The translations under genes and the position numbers were made by a program. 64,000 bases of DNA, taken from contig BGZK01000012.1 in the NCBI GenBank assembly GCA_005406025.1, forward strand, positions 62,001 to 126,000, given 5' to 3'. The stretch is from Eumeta japonica (taxonomy: Eukaryota; Arthropoda; Insecta; Lepidoptera; Psychidae). Shown piece by piece: positions 1 to 12,400 of the stretch (position 1 is its first letter; each line of letters begins with the position of its first letter). Below the pieces are notes generated by a model, which worked only from the letters and a program-made list of their open reading frames with translations, was not told where the DNA came from and did not search any database.

Positions 1-1527
1 AAAAAATATGTATTAGCTTGTATTCCCCACATTGGCACATTATGAAGAAATACCTCTGACTATAAAAGATATTTTATAATCATGTTTTGCTTGGAGCAAG
101 CGACAATTGATATTTTGATATGTACAAAGAAAAAAAAAGGAATAAGTCATTAATGTTGGAACTTGCCTGTCCATACAAGCAGTAGGGTTTTAATACTTTC
201 ATTACTAGACTATCAAAATAACTTACTTACATACAATATTTTAGTACTTCGCCTCTCAAATTGATTTTTTGACCTTTTTGAACATTAGTCTATCACTTAA
301 TACTAGGTTACCAAAATAATTTTATTCCACAAGTATTTTTGTTCTTTAGCTCTGAGTTGCACCACTAAAGATTCAACGGCAATTTACGAGCATTGGAAAA
401 CGACGCACCTGCGCTGGGTACATATAGAAGCATTGTGTGAGAAACTTGCGGTATATAAGCCCACTTGTAAACACAACAACCTAGTCTCCGGGATAGTCTA
501 TCGTGATTGTAAATTAACCCATTAGAACAAGCTAGTTTAAGTGTCAGTTATGGATTGAGCATTAATTTCATGGATTCACTTTGGCTCCAGAGACCATTTT
601 ATCCATACTCTTGTGTTCATATGAATATCAATACACACAGTATGAGCTCGCCTCTTCTAGCGTCAAGACCGTTCGAATTAACACCATTTTGTAACCTATC
701 TAGAGCCTCCTATCTAAAAAGCCGATCTCTACAGGCCACAGCATGGGCATAGTGTGCCCACCATTCGGAATCAATAACGTAAACATTTGGTATCAAAACA
801 ACATGGTACTCCCAGTGTCTACAGGTGCAACCAATTGACTTCACTTCTAAATGATATAAATCATGATCATGTGAATCTTTGCAAACAGCTAAGCGAAGTC
901 AACTCAAAAAATAATTATAATTCTTAATATAGTTACAGTTATTTTATTTTTATTAGTTCTATATTTATAGTGGCTCTACATAAAATCTTAAGCGTGATGT
1001 TAATTAATTTTCAAAACGCATTAAAGTAACTTGAAGGCTACTGCTTACACCTTCAAGCCTTGAGAGCTTTGAATAATTGTTTAGTTAATAAGAAATTGAC
1101 AATGCAGTGTTTCATAAAAAGCACTTTGAACTGACTCCAGATTGTGCAGATATAAACACAGAGGCTATGTTGACAACTAATGAATAAAATTTACACAATA
1201 CATAATAATATTTATCATTGAAATGGTCATAATATAAACCACAAAGAGACAACACACCTGAACCTTTGATACAATGAATGAATGGTACAGAAGTATTGTA
1301 GCATTGTCAATTCCAATTAATGTTTCTATAGAATCTAGTGTCCTTTTCTAATGTCTCCATAGAAATATGAGGGAAAGATCAATATTGATAATATCACACT
1401 ACAAATCATGTTCAATTTTAACAAAGTACACCAATGTTCTGCAGCATTTTGTAAATCAACACTGGACAATAAAGACAGCAAAAGCCTAAAATTATTATTT
1501 TGCATGGAACTTGAAGCAGAATGCTAA
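1..1527. other. AT-rich DNA with no recognised gene
   Basis: Short open frames only, none with a recognisable domain or convincing splice context. A slightly less AT-rich stretch near 360-780 shows no coding signal I can name. It lies downstream of Ada2b on that gene's strand and could hold distal 3' exons or untranslated sequence that cannot be recognised here. Confidence 0.5.
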
Positions 1528-1530
1528 TTA

Positions 1531-1735
1531 GGGGCCATTCATAAATTACGTCACACTTTTGGGCGGTCAACAAAATATGACAATGCGCAACAAGGAGCAG
1601 GTCAAAAGCTTTGTGACGTCAAATCCGAAATATGAAAACGAAAAAAACTGCTGTTTTCAATTACTTGTGACCGCCTGCGACAAAGACTGGGGTCAAAAAC
1701 TTATAATTTATGTGACGTAATTTATGGATGGCCCC
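1531..1735. mobile_element. 205-bp MITE with about 25-bp terminal inverted repeats
   Basis: The left end reads GGGGCCATTCATAAATTACG and the right end is its reverse complement with one mismatch (GGGGCCATCCATAAATTACG), each continuing into TCACA. The element is flanked by TTA at 1528-1530 and at 1736-1738. A 3-bp TTA duplication is the PIF/Harbinger pattern, so a Harbinger-type non-autonomous element is the best guess. There is no coding capacity. A similar but decayed right end, ATTATGGATGGTCCCTTTG, occurs near 24247-24265 in WDR37 intron 8 and may be a second copy. Confidence 0.8.
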
Positions 1736-1738
1736 TTA

Positions 1739-3140
1739 TAACCGGTCCTTGAGAATCACTATATATTATTTTTCGAAGGTGTTTCAGGTGAAGTTATGCA
1801 GTTCATTCTGAAGTACACATTCATTCCATTGATTGAACGAAGACAATTAATTTGTTAATACTTCATCAAAGTCAGTAAATGAGACATCACTTTGAGTTAA
1901 CTTCGCTGCTAATGATAAAAATAAGCAAATATTTAATTGAACTGTGTGAATTATTTGCGCAAGTCAACTAATATAAATGAAATTCTGTATAAAATAATAA
2001 TGTGTCCACTAATAAATGATTATTCCAAGTCTGAACACAAATATTTAACTGAAAAAAAATTAACTAAATGAAATATCCAATACTGTTGTGTTTGACTAGA
2101 TTATTCTGTTTAATGAAGCATGATTTTCACAGGCAATGAGTAAGTTGATTAAGTCAGTGATACACAAAATGTTTTTGATTGTAAACAAAAAGTTAATCAT
2201 AAGCAAATCTATTCAATACATCATTAATTCAAAAATTCACATGGTCAAAAAGATGACTCATGGATTTAAAAGTGCATTTTTTATTTTGAAAAGTTATTAT
2301 GTTTAATTTTTACTGTTATATTTTCTATTTTTTTTAATGAAATCCAACAAAACATGTTGTGGAAATTCCTTGTATCACTGATGGCATGATCAATTAGTTT
2401 TCTTAAGAAATGAGTAAGTTGAACAGAACTGAATGATCACCTTTTTTTTGGTAGCGGAGTGCTGTTCTGAGTTTGGTCCTTTGTCTGAATGCTGTCCAGG
2501 CACCCACTGCTGCCCTGGCGAATACCATCATTATACGAGATCAGGCACAATACCAAGTCAACTAATAATAAAATATTCATTAGGATTAATAAAAAAGTTA
2601 AATATTTCTTTTGCTCTTGTATCTAAAAATATATGACAACTTTAATGCTATCATGCTTAGATCATGCAGATTCTAGAGCGTAATATTGAATTATCAAATT
2701 AAATTTTTTTTTTTGCTAAAGCTAAAAGCATGATTGTGCATGGAAAAAAAATCATAATTAAGAAAAACTATGAAGAGACATGTGCAGCAAACATGATTCT
2801 TCTTGATGATATGAAATGATAAGCTATCAAGATATTAAAAAATGAAACCTCTCTTTATTATGTCATGTAAATGAAATAAAGGTAAATAATGACGTGCCAT
2901 TTTAAACTGCCAGAAAAGTTATATAAAATTACACTCAATGTCTGCAAGTCTATATTGCAAGTTTTTTGTAAACAAACTATTGGTTTTTTTAAATAAAACT
3001 ATCTAATCTAATTTTTAATTCAGCATGGCTACAAATGAAACTGAATTATTCAACTGACATTTTATCGTTTAAAGTATTTAAATATATATATATACAATAA
3101 TTTGCAAATTAAGTAAACATTTCATTTCAATTTATATCGT
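1739..3140. other. AT-rich DNA downstream of Ada2b, one candidate exon
   Basis: No confident gene. On the minus strand a short open block at 2514-2441 is bounded by CGCCAG before it and GTGATC after it. It could be an alternative 3' exon of Ada2b (see the separate finding). The remainder is low-complexity A/T sequence. Confidence 0.35.
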
Positions 3141-3626
3141 ATGGAATTGATCATGCACTTTCCACGAATATTCATAATCCTTTTTTTTTAGAATAACTTT
3201 GCCAAAAAACCATAGTCATTGAAGTAACCGTTTCTGTAATAAATAGCTCAGAGAATATGTACATAAATGTATTTTGTTAGTATAAGTGTTATGTTTACGA
3301 TATTGACGTTTTAGAAACTAAGATTGTGTGTAATTAATATAAAGTGTTTAATAACAATGCCTTTCACTGCTATCAAATAGTAAACATGATTTATTGTTGG
3401 GGAGTTTGCAGAGGTGACATTGCTGCGGCTCAAGACTTTATAGTAGAATTTACCTTTACAGTCAACAACCAGCGAGTCCGCAAGTAACATTGCATGGTAT
3501 ATATCATTTAATATTATTTATAAGTATATTTTCAATGACACAATTTTGTTATAGTTACTTTGGCAAAGTTGTTCTAAAAAGGCGGAAGTCACGAATATTT
3601 ACGAAAGAATGCATGATCAATTCTAT
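3141..3626. mobile_element. Long-TIR MITE, copy A
   Basis: Left arm begins ATGGAATTGATCATGCA. The right end, reverse-complemented, begins ATAGAATTGATCATGCA. Similarity between the arms continues inward for about 90 bp, through CACGAATATTCATAATC and AGAATAACTTTGCCAAA to their inverted counterparts near 3555-3600. The interior is non-coding. A second copy lies at 33716-34159. TA dinucleotides sit at the ends, which would fit a Tc1/mariner-type duplication, but the exact boundary is uncertain. It lies just past the Ada2b stop and polyadenylation signal. Confidence 0.75.
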
Positions 3627-3632
3627 CCTTAT

Positions 3633-3638
3633 TTTATT
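3633..3638 (-). promoter_or_regulatory. Ada2b polyadenylation signal AATAAA
   Basis: AATAAA on the minus strand about 60 bases past the predicted Ada2b stop codon at 3697, just inside the flank of the copy A MITE. This spacing suits a very short 3' UTR for the unspliced-end isoform. Confidence 0.45.
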
Positions 3639-3696
3639 ATGATTCTAAAGGTTTTTAAATTTGTATGAATTCAATTATAATTTTTTTGTAGAAATC

Positions 3697-6600
3697 TTAA
3701 GTTGCAATATGAAATATTCTGGCAGAATAAATGGTCACGTCGGCGGCGTTAAGCAGACAAAGCGCAAATGATACCAGTAGCGGGGGTCTCACGTCGAGAT
3801 GATGTGGCTGGGCGTTGGGATGCTTTCTGTGCGCAGCGTGCTGCTCATAATGTGCACACTCCTCCAGACGGGTGACGCCCGCTAAACGGTAGCGATGTAG
3901 TTCCGCTAGCCTGACTCGCAACTCCCTCTCGCGCCACAGTCCTGCTACAACAGCGGAATGCTCGGCGCGCCCGTAGAACTGTGCCGTCCAACGCAATCGA
4001 TCCATGAACTCCCTATTTAAATTAAACTGGTTTTTATTTACATACATCTGCTTTTTAACCAGCAAGTGAAATAAAATATTTCAAATAACAATCTCCTTAC
4101 TTGGAGAAATTTACACTCACCTGGTTGGTGCAAAATATTTTTGTATCAAAACCTCTAACTGATATTAAATTATATTGTAAACTAATGTAGTCAAGAATGT
4201 GTAATTATAATATTTACCATCACTGTATGATTTTTTAAAAATAGCGATAAAATGTCTTCCTTTTTGATTTACTGTATATATTTATAAGCCCATGTTTTAG
4301 ACCTACTTCTGAAATTTTAAATAAAAAAAAACTGAACTTATGCAAGCAATTTTCTAGAAATGCTATACACCACACCGTAAAGCAGCATTAAGCCAATGGT
4401 CGAAAATTATCCAACATTTTAAAACGTTCAAGAAGCACCATAATTGAAAATCTAAATTTCAGGTTTCTGTAGTAAGCATCAGAGAAATATACCAGGGATG
4501 TTAATAAAAAATAAACACTGAAAGTCACAATTGCATAGCAATCTGCAATCTGTTACATGAAAATCGTACTAAATATTGTTCCTTGCACCAGATTGTGAAA
4601 TTAGAAGAAAGACTGACATGTTTTATTAACCCTAAAAATCAAGCAAACCCTGTAAAATATGGAGCCTGAACTGATTCACTTACTCAAATTATGTAAAAAT
4701 GTTAGTGTATATAGAATTGTGACATGGTGCAATTTCAATAGATCTCTGATGGCAGAATCTTGACTACCAATATACTAATAGAGCAAACATCATCAGGAAA
4801 CTAGGAAGGATTACCGCCGCAAAATAACAATGTTGCGGCAGTAATTCTTCTACATGATACAATTCATGTAACATGTTCAACATCAGCCAAGATTTACTGT
4901 TATGACTTACAAAGAACTATTTATTAGCATGTAGCAAAATGGTAAGTCTGAATTTCAAGTTCCTTATAAAAATCTTAGTTCAATATGTGCAACCAACATA
5001 GTAAAGTATACGCATTTCCTTAATTATTATGATACATTTCCTTAGATGGTTAAAAACATAAACGCCAATATGAAAGAACAATAACTTAATTCTAACAAAC
5101 TTATAAGAAACGTAAATCAAATACATACGGGAAACAGCACTAAAAATTTACAAACTAATCTCTTCTCGTTAATTCTCAAAAGTCGAGATTATCAACTAAG
5201 ATTTAATTATTTTTTTGCAGCATCTTAACAATACACTTTAACTAATTGCACAACTCTATGGTCCCCATGAATGCTTCATTGTTTTTTTCTACATATTTAA
5301 TTATCTATTCATTAAAAAATACCATCTAATTTGTCTTGTATATTATTCATTAAAAATTCAAAAAAAGTTATTTAAATTGAATTAGAAACCCTACCCTTCT
5401 AATTTAACCATAATTATGCTATTGTCTTATGCCATGTCATGTCCTATTATCTATGTGGTAATAGATTCCACAAGTGTTATTACTAAATATTGATTGTTTT
5501 AATCTTAAAAGAGATTAATAACATTTTAGCAGTTGATATTTGATTGTGTGGCAATTATCAGTTTATTAACGATCTCTATATAAATGATATGTCACATAAG
5601 AGATTCTAAGATAAATATACCACAATCTAAAATAAGAGATTGTGGGAGAGTAAAAATGGGGTAATGAACCCTGATACATAACAGATAAAATAAATTGAAA
5701 AAAAATATCTTTTGATTTCAGTTCAAGTTAAAAGAAAATACTAATACTGTAAAGAGAGAAATTCTGTTTAAGTAACTGGCTGTCAATACACAGCCAAAAC
5801 AACTAAAGTGAAAAATGGAAATTTAGAAACAAATATTAAACATATGTGGTGATGAACAGATTTAGTAATACGTATAGTTGTTTAATTGTCCGATATATTC
5901 TGCTTGCTTATTTTGAGACTGTTCTGTACTATATGATACTTGGGCTATTAAGATTGAGTCAAATTAAGTTTATAAGTCAAATTAAAGCACTCCCTCTACG
6001 CCTCTAAATCATATTAAGCCGTTGGTCCCATATGTTATCATCATATGTGCAACCACAGTTGCTAGCAGCCCCTAACGCAGTTGAAATAAAACTTTTCATA
6101 ACAAAAACTCATTGTTCAATTCGTCCATCGAGGTCAGGATTCGAACATTGGACCTTCTGGCTATAATTTAAACCTCTTAATATTTTTTCATCACTGTTAC
6201 TATAAATTTAATATATACTAAATCTTTAAAACTAAAATACCTTTAGAAAATAATAGTGTACTGTAATTGGGAAAATTTTTGAATAATTAATTACTTTTTC
6301 TCTTTCGCTAACTTTCCAAGTGGCTTCTGTTTATTTCGTTGGTTATTGAAGAATACTGAAACAAGCTGGTAGTCCCGAACCAGTCTTTTTCGCCTTGTCC
6401 TCTCTCTAAGTCTTCTGGTGTATATATCTACTTGAGACAACTTCAATGCTGAAAAATCAATTATTTGATTATATTCCTTAGATAGAATTAATTAGATGGG
6501 ATTACTAAAATAACTTACTCTAATCGAAAGAACTGTTGTACAACAATATTGATCATCTCGTGTTTTCAAGTAAAAAAATATTGAAAGATAAAGTGAGATT

Positions 6601-9600
6601 TTAGGATTACAATAAACACATTATTCAGCGTTTTGAAACAGCACCTAGGTGTTTTTGTTAAGGGTCGAGAAAGATCCTCGGGGCATTCGTAAGTATTATA
6701 CAATACGGATAAAATTAATCAATTGTTTCTGTATTATTTATTTAAAACAACTTCTATCAGTAAAATAAATAAGGGCAATATTTCAAAGAGGAGGTAATGG
6801 AAAAGAGGAAATGAAAACAAATTATCAATGATATTTGGGATAACATTTTGGGTGTAAATTCACTCCACATTTTTTGCAAGCTATTACTGTTTTATTTGTA
6901 CACAAAACACATCGAAGTCTTCTAGTAGCCTTGCAGATCATGTGCTGAGCATATGTTTCCGTACAGAAGCTGGAATTTCAGGCAAAATTCGCCGTGATGG
7001 TCCTGGATGCATTTTCTCATTGCAATTATCCAGCAATAAAGATCGGGCGACGAAACTCGAAAGTATCTATGTCCTTCATGTTATGGCAAGCCAAAAGTGT
7101 GGCATTATTTATAGCAACATCAATCAAATAAAATATTAGGGGTATATACCATTTTTTACCCCTAATTGCAACTCTATAAATGCCAACATTTGTATCAGCC
7201 TCCTTGTCACAGTCGACTCCTCCCATAAAACAGTTGTACTCAGCAGTAACATTTGGCTGTGGTACATCAGTTTTTCTTTTTTGGGCAAATGAATACTTCT
7301 CCGTAGTTTAAAATGGTTGTATTCCAAATTTACTAGATAGACGGGTGACTATACTACTATCATGTCATCAAACTGTGAATATTCCACTGTTTTGATCCAA
7401 ACGGTTGTCAAAATAATCTCTACCTTTATTTTACACAGCTTTGAATATTTTAGTGGACGATTTTCAATTCTGTTATTACGTACTGTCTTTATCAGATGAA
7501 CACCAATTTTTTCAGCTTCGTGATTAGAGGCAATTCAATGAAAAAATTATCACAACAAACCGAAAATTCCATATCCGTATATTCATTCTGAATGACTTAT
7601 CAGCTACTGATTACATGTTTCCCCAATCCTGTTTCAACTCACTCTGCACGTCCTTGATAAGGATCTGCATGCAAACAGTAACCAAGTCTCAAAGTCGCAA
7701 TCCAAATCTTACTGGTTTTCCCCTAGCGTGCTGTTTGCATCCATGTCGCCCATAGTACGGAATCAGATTCATCAATGCTAATATCTTTTCCAATTGGAGC
7801 ATACTGAATAAACTTGTTATTGAGCATATTAGACAAAGGAACTACTTTCACCTTTTTGTTGTTTTGTGCCGAGTTGATATTATCAGCTACATAAAAATAA
7901 TGTAGTATTTCCTCAAATCTATTTCTGCACATACTTTTGGATACGAGAATATTATGTGTATCCTCTTTATTTTCCCTGTAAATTTGATGTATCAGTAAAA
8001 GTGCATAATCACTCAAAATGAGAACGCCAATGAAACAATATATGTCTCGGTCAGACAATGTGAAATTCACATTTCCATGTTAAATAGGGTACATAACTGA
8101 CTGCCTAACAATATGTATTATAACATCATGGCTAAATAATAATTTAAAAAAACTTAGTGGATCTGAATCTTCACGCACAGTTGTCATTGACCTAAGCAGC
8201 GGTATGTACCGCTTTCGGTTGTCTGAAAGCAAATCCCACCCATTTATGTCAGACTACAGGTTGTCGAGCTGGTGGAGCTAACAGAGCTGCACGTGATGTC
8301 GATGATTCATCTAAGTTTTCTTCCTCACTGGTGGATTCGTCATCGTCATGAGTTTATCTTAACGCAAGCTCAGCACGTGCCAACAATGTCAATTGACATC
8401 GCGATAAGTTGTCAAAACTGACATTTTCTTCATTACTAGAGTCACAAGTCAGATCCATCACCAGGCGGATCGAAAAAACTTTAGCATACTCCACCTTGAC
8501 ATCTAAAATGAGTTCGGGCAATATATCAACAATTTCATTCGCATTTAGTGCTTTTCTTACCCTGAAAATAATGTATGACAGTCAAGACTTGGTATGCCCA
8601 AGGGATCGATGTCGACCCAACAAAATGTCTGAAAGAATTTCAGTACATATGATATGATAGCATATTTTATACAAATATATTGCAATTAAATCACTATCTA
8701 TTTTAAATTAAACTTTTATCACATTCAATAATATGATAAAAGTTCTTTTGTATCAAAAATTATTGTAAATAAATAAACACTTACATTTTATTCAGGAGCG
8801 ACACAGAATTTATTCATCAAAAATCGTGTCACGAATTGTACTGAATCGAATTCGGCCGGAAATTGCCAATACGTAAACAACTAATTTGTTTATAGTAGAA
8901 AGTACTTTCATTGCTTTGTAGACGGCATTAAATTAATCATACCTTCATTTATTTTAAAAAGGCACAAGGTTTTCTAAACCTTCTGTTATAAGACAAAAAT
9001 GACCCAGTGAGCATATATGGGTTAATGCATGTTCTGAACTTCACATTCTATTGAAGAGTTTGGTAGACCTTTTCCAAATATAGAGATTTCATCAGAATAT
9101 TCTTTTACCATTAAAGCTAGTGATAATTGGAATTCCAATGTTTGTAAGTTTGTTATATACACAAAATGGTGTTTGCCATCATGGTTTGTACTTGCTATTC
9201 CTGATGGACAAGCCGTCCAAGTCAGACTAGGTTAGAAAAAACTGTATTCCTCATGTAGAAGATACGACATTTTGAGTTGGAAACTCTTTTTATATGATAA
9301 TAAAATTATATTTCTAACTTAATAACCATAAGGCAATGAAACAATTTATTTTACATAGGCAATGTAGCTGCATGTCAATTATGTTTCTTAACAAGCAATA
9401 TCCATATGCAGTCAATGTAGAAGTCATAGGGTCAATAATTGGCATTACCGTTTTACAGAAAGTAATATAGATTCAACTTATGTTTCACAACGACATCACT
9501 CTGCTTGGTATTACCATTATATAGCTACCATATTTTCTACTGTTTATAACGCACCTCCTCATATTTTTTGTCAGTGTTTTTGGTGCTTAATTGCATTTAA

Positions 9601-12400
9601 AATGTTGTAATTTTTATTTTAGGCATACCTATAACATATTGTCAATTTATTAAACCAAATGACATTTCCAACAAAAAATCTAACAAAATTATAATGTTGA
9701 CCATTTCAAAATTATTAAACTTGGATCATGACTACCCGTTCTGTTATAACATTATGTTACATTTTAAATCTGAAATTTAAGTTTTATATGCAAAAATTAT
9801 AAAACATATTTTTGATATTTTTTTGTTATTATTTTGGTGAGGTCTTTTATTTGGATTTTTAAGATCATAAGGGCAGTGTCTAATAATGAAAGAGTGATTA
9901 CTCAACAATTGATTTTATGACAAAACACAGCTTTAATATAATAATTACTTAACTGGAAATATATAGGTTCATATTAAGTATTAGGTACAACTACATATGT
10001 ACAATTACAAAACATAATTTTGGATACTAATAATTACGTAGTAGGCATTACAAATTGTATTTTTTTTTTATATTAATCACATATTATCAGAACAGTAGAA
10101 CTAAAATAAATAAACCAACTCACTAACCAAATAGGAAAGACAATAGAACTAAGAATTGTAATGTCTTTTGCTAATATTACAAAAATTTTTGTTTTTTTTC
10201 ACATAAGTTTCTTAATATTAGAAAAAGTGTTAAATAGTATTGAGTAAGATTTGTAGGAATTAAACAAGCAATAAACACTTGGAATTGAATATATTTTCTT
10301 GATATTACAAATACAAATATAAATTTTTAGATAACATGTATACTATTATACCACATTGTAAATATTAATTTTACTAATTCAGGCAATTACTAAACTGGTT
10401 TTGTTTTTATTACATTTTGATATTACTCAACTGATGTAATAATTAAAAACAGAGAATATTCCCAAATAAACTTTAGTTTTAAAACATAAAATTACTAATA
10501 ACGGCAATTGCCAAATCATATTTTAATTTTCACAAAAAAAATTCTCTTAGGACACATTGTTCAAAAGGATTACTCAGCTCTTGTTGCATTTTGCCCTTTC
10601 TTTGAAATGGTTTCATTGCTAGTGAATGATTATGTTCATCAAGAATCATATAGAGTCCACAACGAGCCCTTTTGATATTTAGGCAAAAATAAAACAACAA
10701 AACACTCAGGATAAGAAAACGAAGTAGCAAAAGCACTTATCTAAATTAGTGCTTTTTCTGCATCAAAATCGAGTGGAGTTCAAACATCAAAGATGTATAC
10801 ATAATATGACAAATGCTGCTCCGCATGATACAGATCTGATATTGCTTTGACATTGTCTTTTCCATGGCCATAATACAAAAAAAGCGTTTGACAGGTATTT
10901 GAGCTGACTCACATCCATACCAATATTGCTTAAGAAACATAATTGATCTGCTGAAGTATATTCTAGACAAATGTAGATGAGATTGCTTACCAACATCTAA
11001 CTCATCATCTTCAGGATTGAGAGACAAGGCAGAAATTATCTGTTCGGCTTCATGATCATGTTCCTGAATAATATTAACATAAAAATAAGGAAAATATGTA
11101 TTTTATAGCATATTTAGCACAAAGTAGATCAAAAGTAGATGCATAAAAAGATATATGGTACTTAAATGTACATAAATATTATCGACCTTAATGAAAAACA
11201 TACCATTATAAAATAAAATTGAGCACCCAGTCACAAAATTAAGACAATAAAATATTACACCTCAAAATTTAAAATGTTTGCCATTTAGAGACATCCATCA
11301 GAGTTGCTCACACCGTTTTAGTACTGGTTTTGATGCAAAAGTGATTTAAATGGAAAACTTAGATTATAATTGTACACACCAATTGTAATGTTGTATTATT
11401 GTTCAATTTAATATTAATGCAATAAATTCTACAGTTAAATATAATTTTCACCTAAAGAAATGAAATACAAACTCAAGAAATTATCACACTTACCCTTTCA
11501 AAATCATCCCTATTGGGCATATATCCAAGCTGTGCTGCTTCATCTGATGTAACAGCAAGGGGAGGTAGACGAGAAACTGCACTAGGACCAAGTGGTCCCT
11601 CATCACGGTCTGCACAATGTAAAGCTGGTCTTGAAGTACTTTCAACATTGCCCCAAGTTGCTCTTCCAATGCTACCTTCTAAATATCTAGTAATATACTC
11701 ATCTTTAGCTTCTGTAAAAAAACACAATTAAGTGATCAGAATTTTATAACACAACACTAAAAATAAACCTAAATTGTCTATAACCACAATAAAATGATAA
11801 TAACTTTTTATAAGAATCTCGGTTAAACATCTCAATTCAATTTTTGTCCTAATTCGAAAACTTTGTTACCTTCTGGTGATCTTGTTTCAATGTGTTTGGC
11901 TATATCCTCCCAGTTTCCAAAACCAAATTGTTCTATTGCATCTAATAATCTTATTTCTTCATTGGCTGACCAACTACCACGACCAAGGAAAAATCCAAAA
12001 GCACCTGAATCCTACAATTACATTTCAGTAGATGATATAAATGTTTAAGTTCAAGGAAAAGCAATTATTTACAATATATTTAACCATAAATTGGTACGAG
12101 TGATCATTGCGGTGAGGTCCAATTTCCGCTCCAGCAGAAAAGCACTGCAAAATACAAAGAAATTCGAAGTATTATATTCAAATTTTGCGCCAAAATAATA
12201 AACAAAGATGGCTGATTACCTGCAAACAAATATCAAAGTCAACGCATTCAGCACATCTTATACGTAAACCACTTATTTCCTCTTGACAATAAGTACAATT
12301 ATATTTTCTATATAAATCTAAAACAAAACGTAAAAGATAATTTTAAACAATAGTATATAAGTATATATGATTCTACACAGCAAAATCCCTCACCCGCCAT
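3697..12400 (-). CDS. Ada2b: Transcriptional adaptor Ada2b (SAGA subunit), eight exons
   Basis: Exons in coding order: 12400-12394, 12317-12220, 12144-12085, 12011-11870, 11711-11494, 11063-10991, 6448-6295, 4012-3697. All join in phase with GT-AG introns to give about 355 residues. A ZZ zinc finger opens the protein: C10, C13, C24, C27, C33, C36, H46 and H50 are all present. The CFSAGAEIGPH block follows, then a SANT domain at about 66-103 with W69 and W89. Next come the Ada2-family LGYMPNRDDFER segment and the basic YTRRLRERTRRKRLVRDYQL helix in exon 7. The last exon carries LWRERELRVRLAELHRYR and EECAHYEQHA. The order and motifs match fly Ada2b, which anchors Gcn5 in SAGA to acetylate histone H3, rather than Ada2a of ATAC. 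The start is MADLYRKYNC, split by an intron after only 7 coding bases. The last roughly 31 residues are hydrophobic and unlike the family, so the true mRNA may splice out at GTGAGA (3792). The 4.5-kb intron before exon 7 holds a dead piggyBac. Confidence 0.93.
5950..6180 (-). repeat. Possible tRNA-derived SINE fragment
   Basis: On the minus strand a B-box-like GTTCGAATCC lies in the context of TAGCCAGAAGG (A-box-like) within 20 bases. That A-to-B spacing is too short for an intact tRNA, and the T stem does not pair well. The less AT-rich body beyond it looks like an interspersed repeat. It lies in the Ada2b intron between exons 7 and 8. This is a weak call. Confidence 0.25.
6825..9021 (-). 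mobile_element. Decayed piggyBac-type DNA transposon
   Basis: The coding strand is minus. An acidic N-terminal region (8660-8170, with SSNEEN and STSEEENLDE runs) is interrupted by TGA. A core block at 8070-7723 contains NFTLSDRDIYCFIGVLIL and the catalytic-aspartate context KDISIDES. A further block at about 7270-7026 contains MGGVD, RVAIRGKKWY and YLIDVAINNA, typical of DDE_Tnp_1_7. The end, about 6930-6825, is a Cys-rich tail (RCVLCTNK, CKKCGVNLHPKCYP) closed by TGA. Stops and frameshifts separate the blocks, so it is inactive. The 5' terminus is probably CCCATATATGCTCACTGGG abutting TTAA at 9022-9025. The opposite end was not found. It sits in the same orientation as its host gene, in Ada2b intron 6. 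Confidence 0.85.
9026..10985. other. Ada2b intron 6, unassigned part
   Basis: AT-rich intronic sequence between exon 6 and the piggyBac remnant. Minus-strand open frames at 11027-10530 run out of exon 6 into the intron and show no Ada2 homology beyond the exon. The continuation of the protein is instead found in exon 7 at 6448. Confidence 0.6.

Noticed and set aside
2433..2636. Plus-strand Cys-rich ORF (ECCSEFGPLSECCPGTHCC) as a small secreted peptide
   Set aside because: No signal peptide or ATG context. The cysteines come from the antisense of a candidate Ada2b exon.
5950..6180. Functional tRNA gene
   Set aside because: A and B boxes are too close, and the cloverleaf does not form. At best a SINE fragment.
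10530..11027. Minus-strand ORFs as the next Ada2b exon
   Set aside because: They are read-through from exon 6 into its intron. The family-conserved continuation ALKLSQVDIYTRR is found at 6448 and joins in phase.
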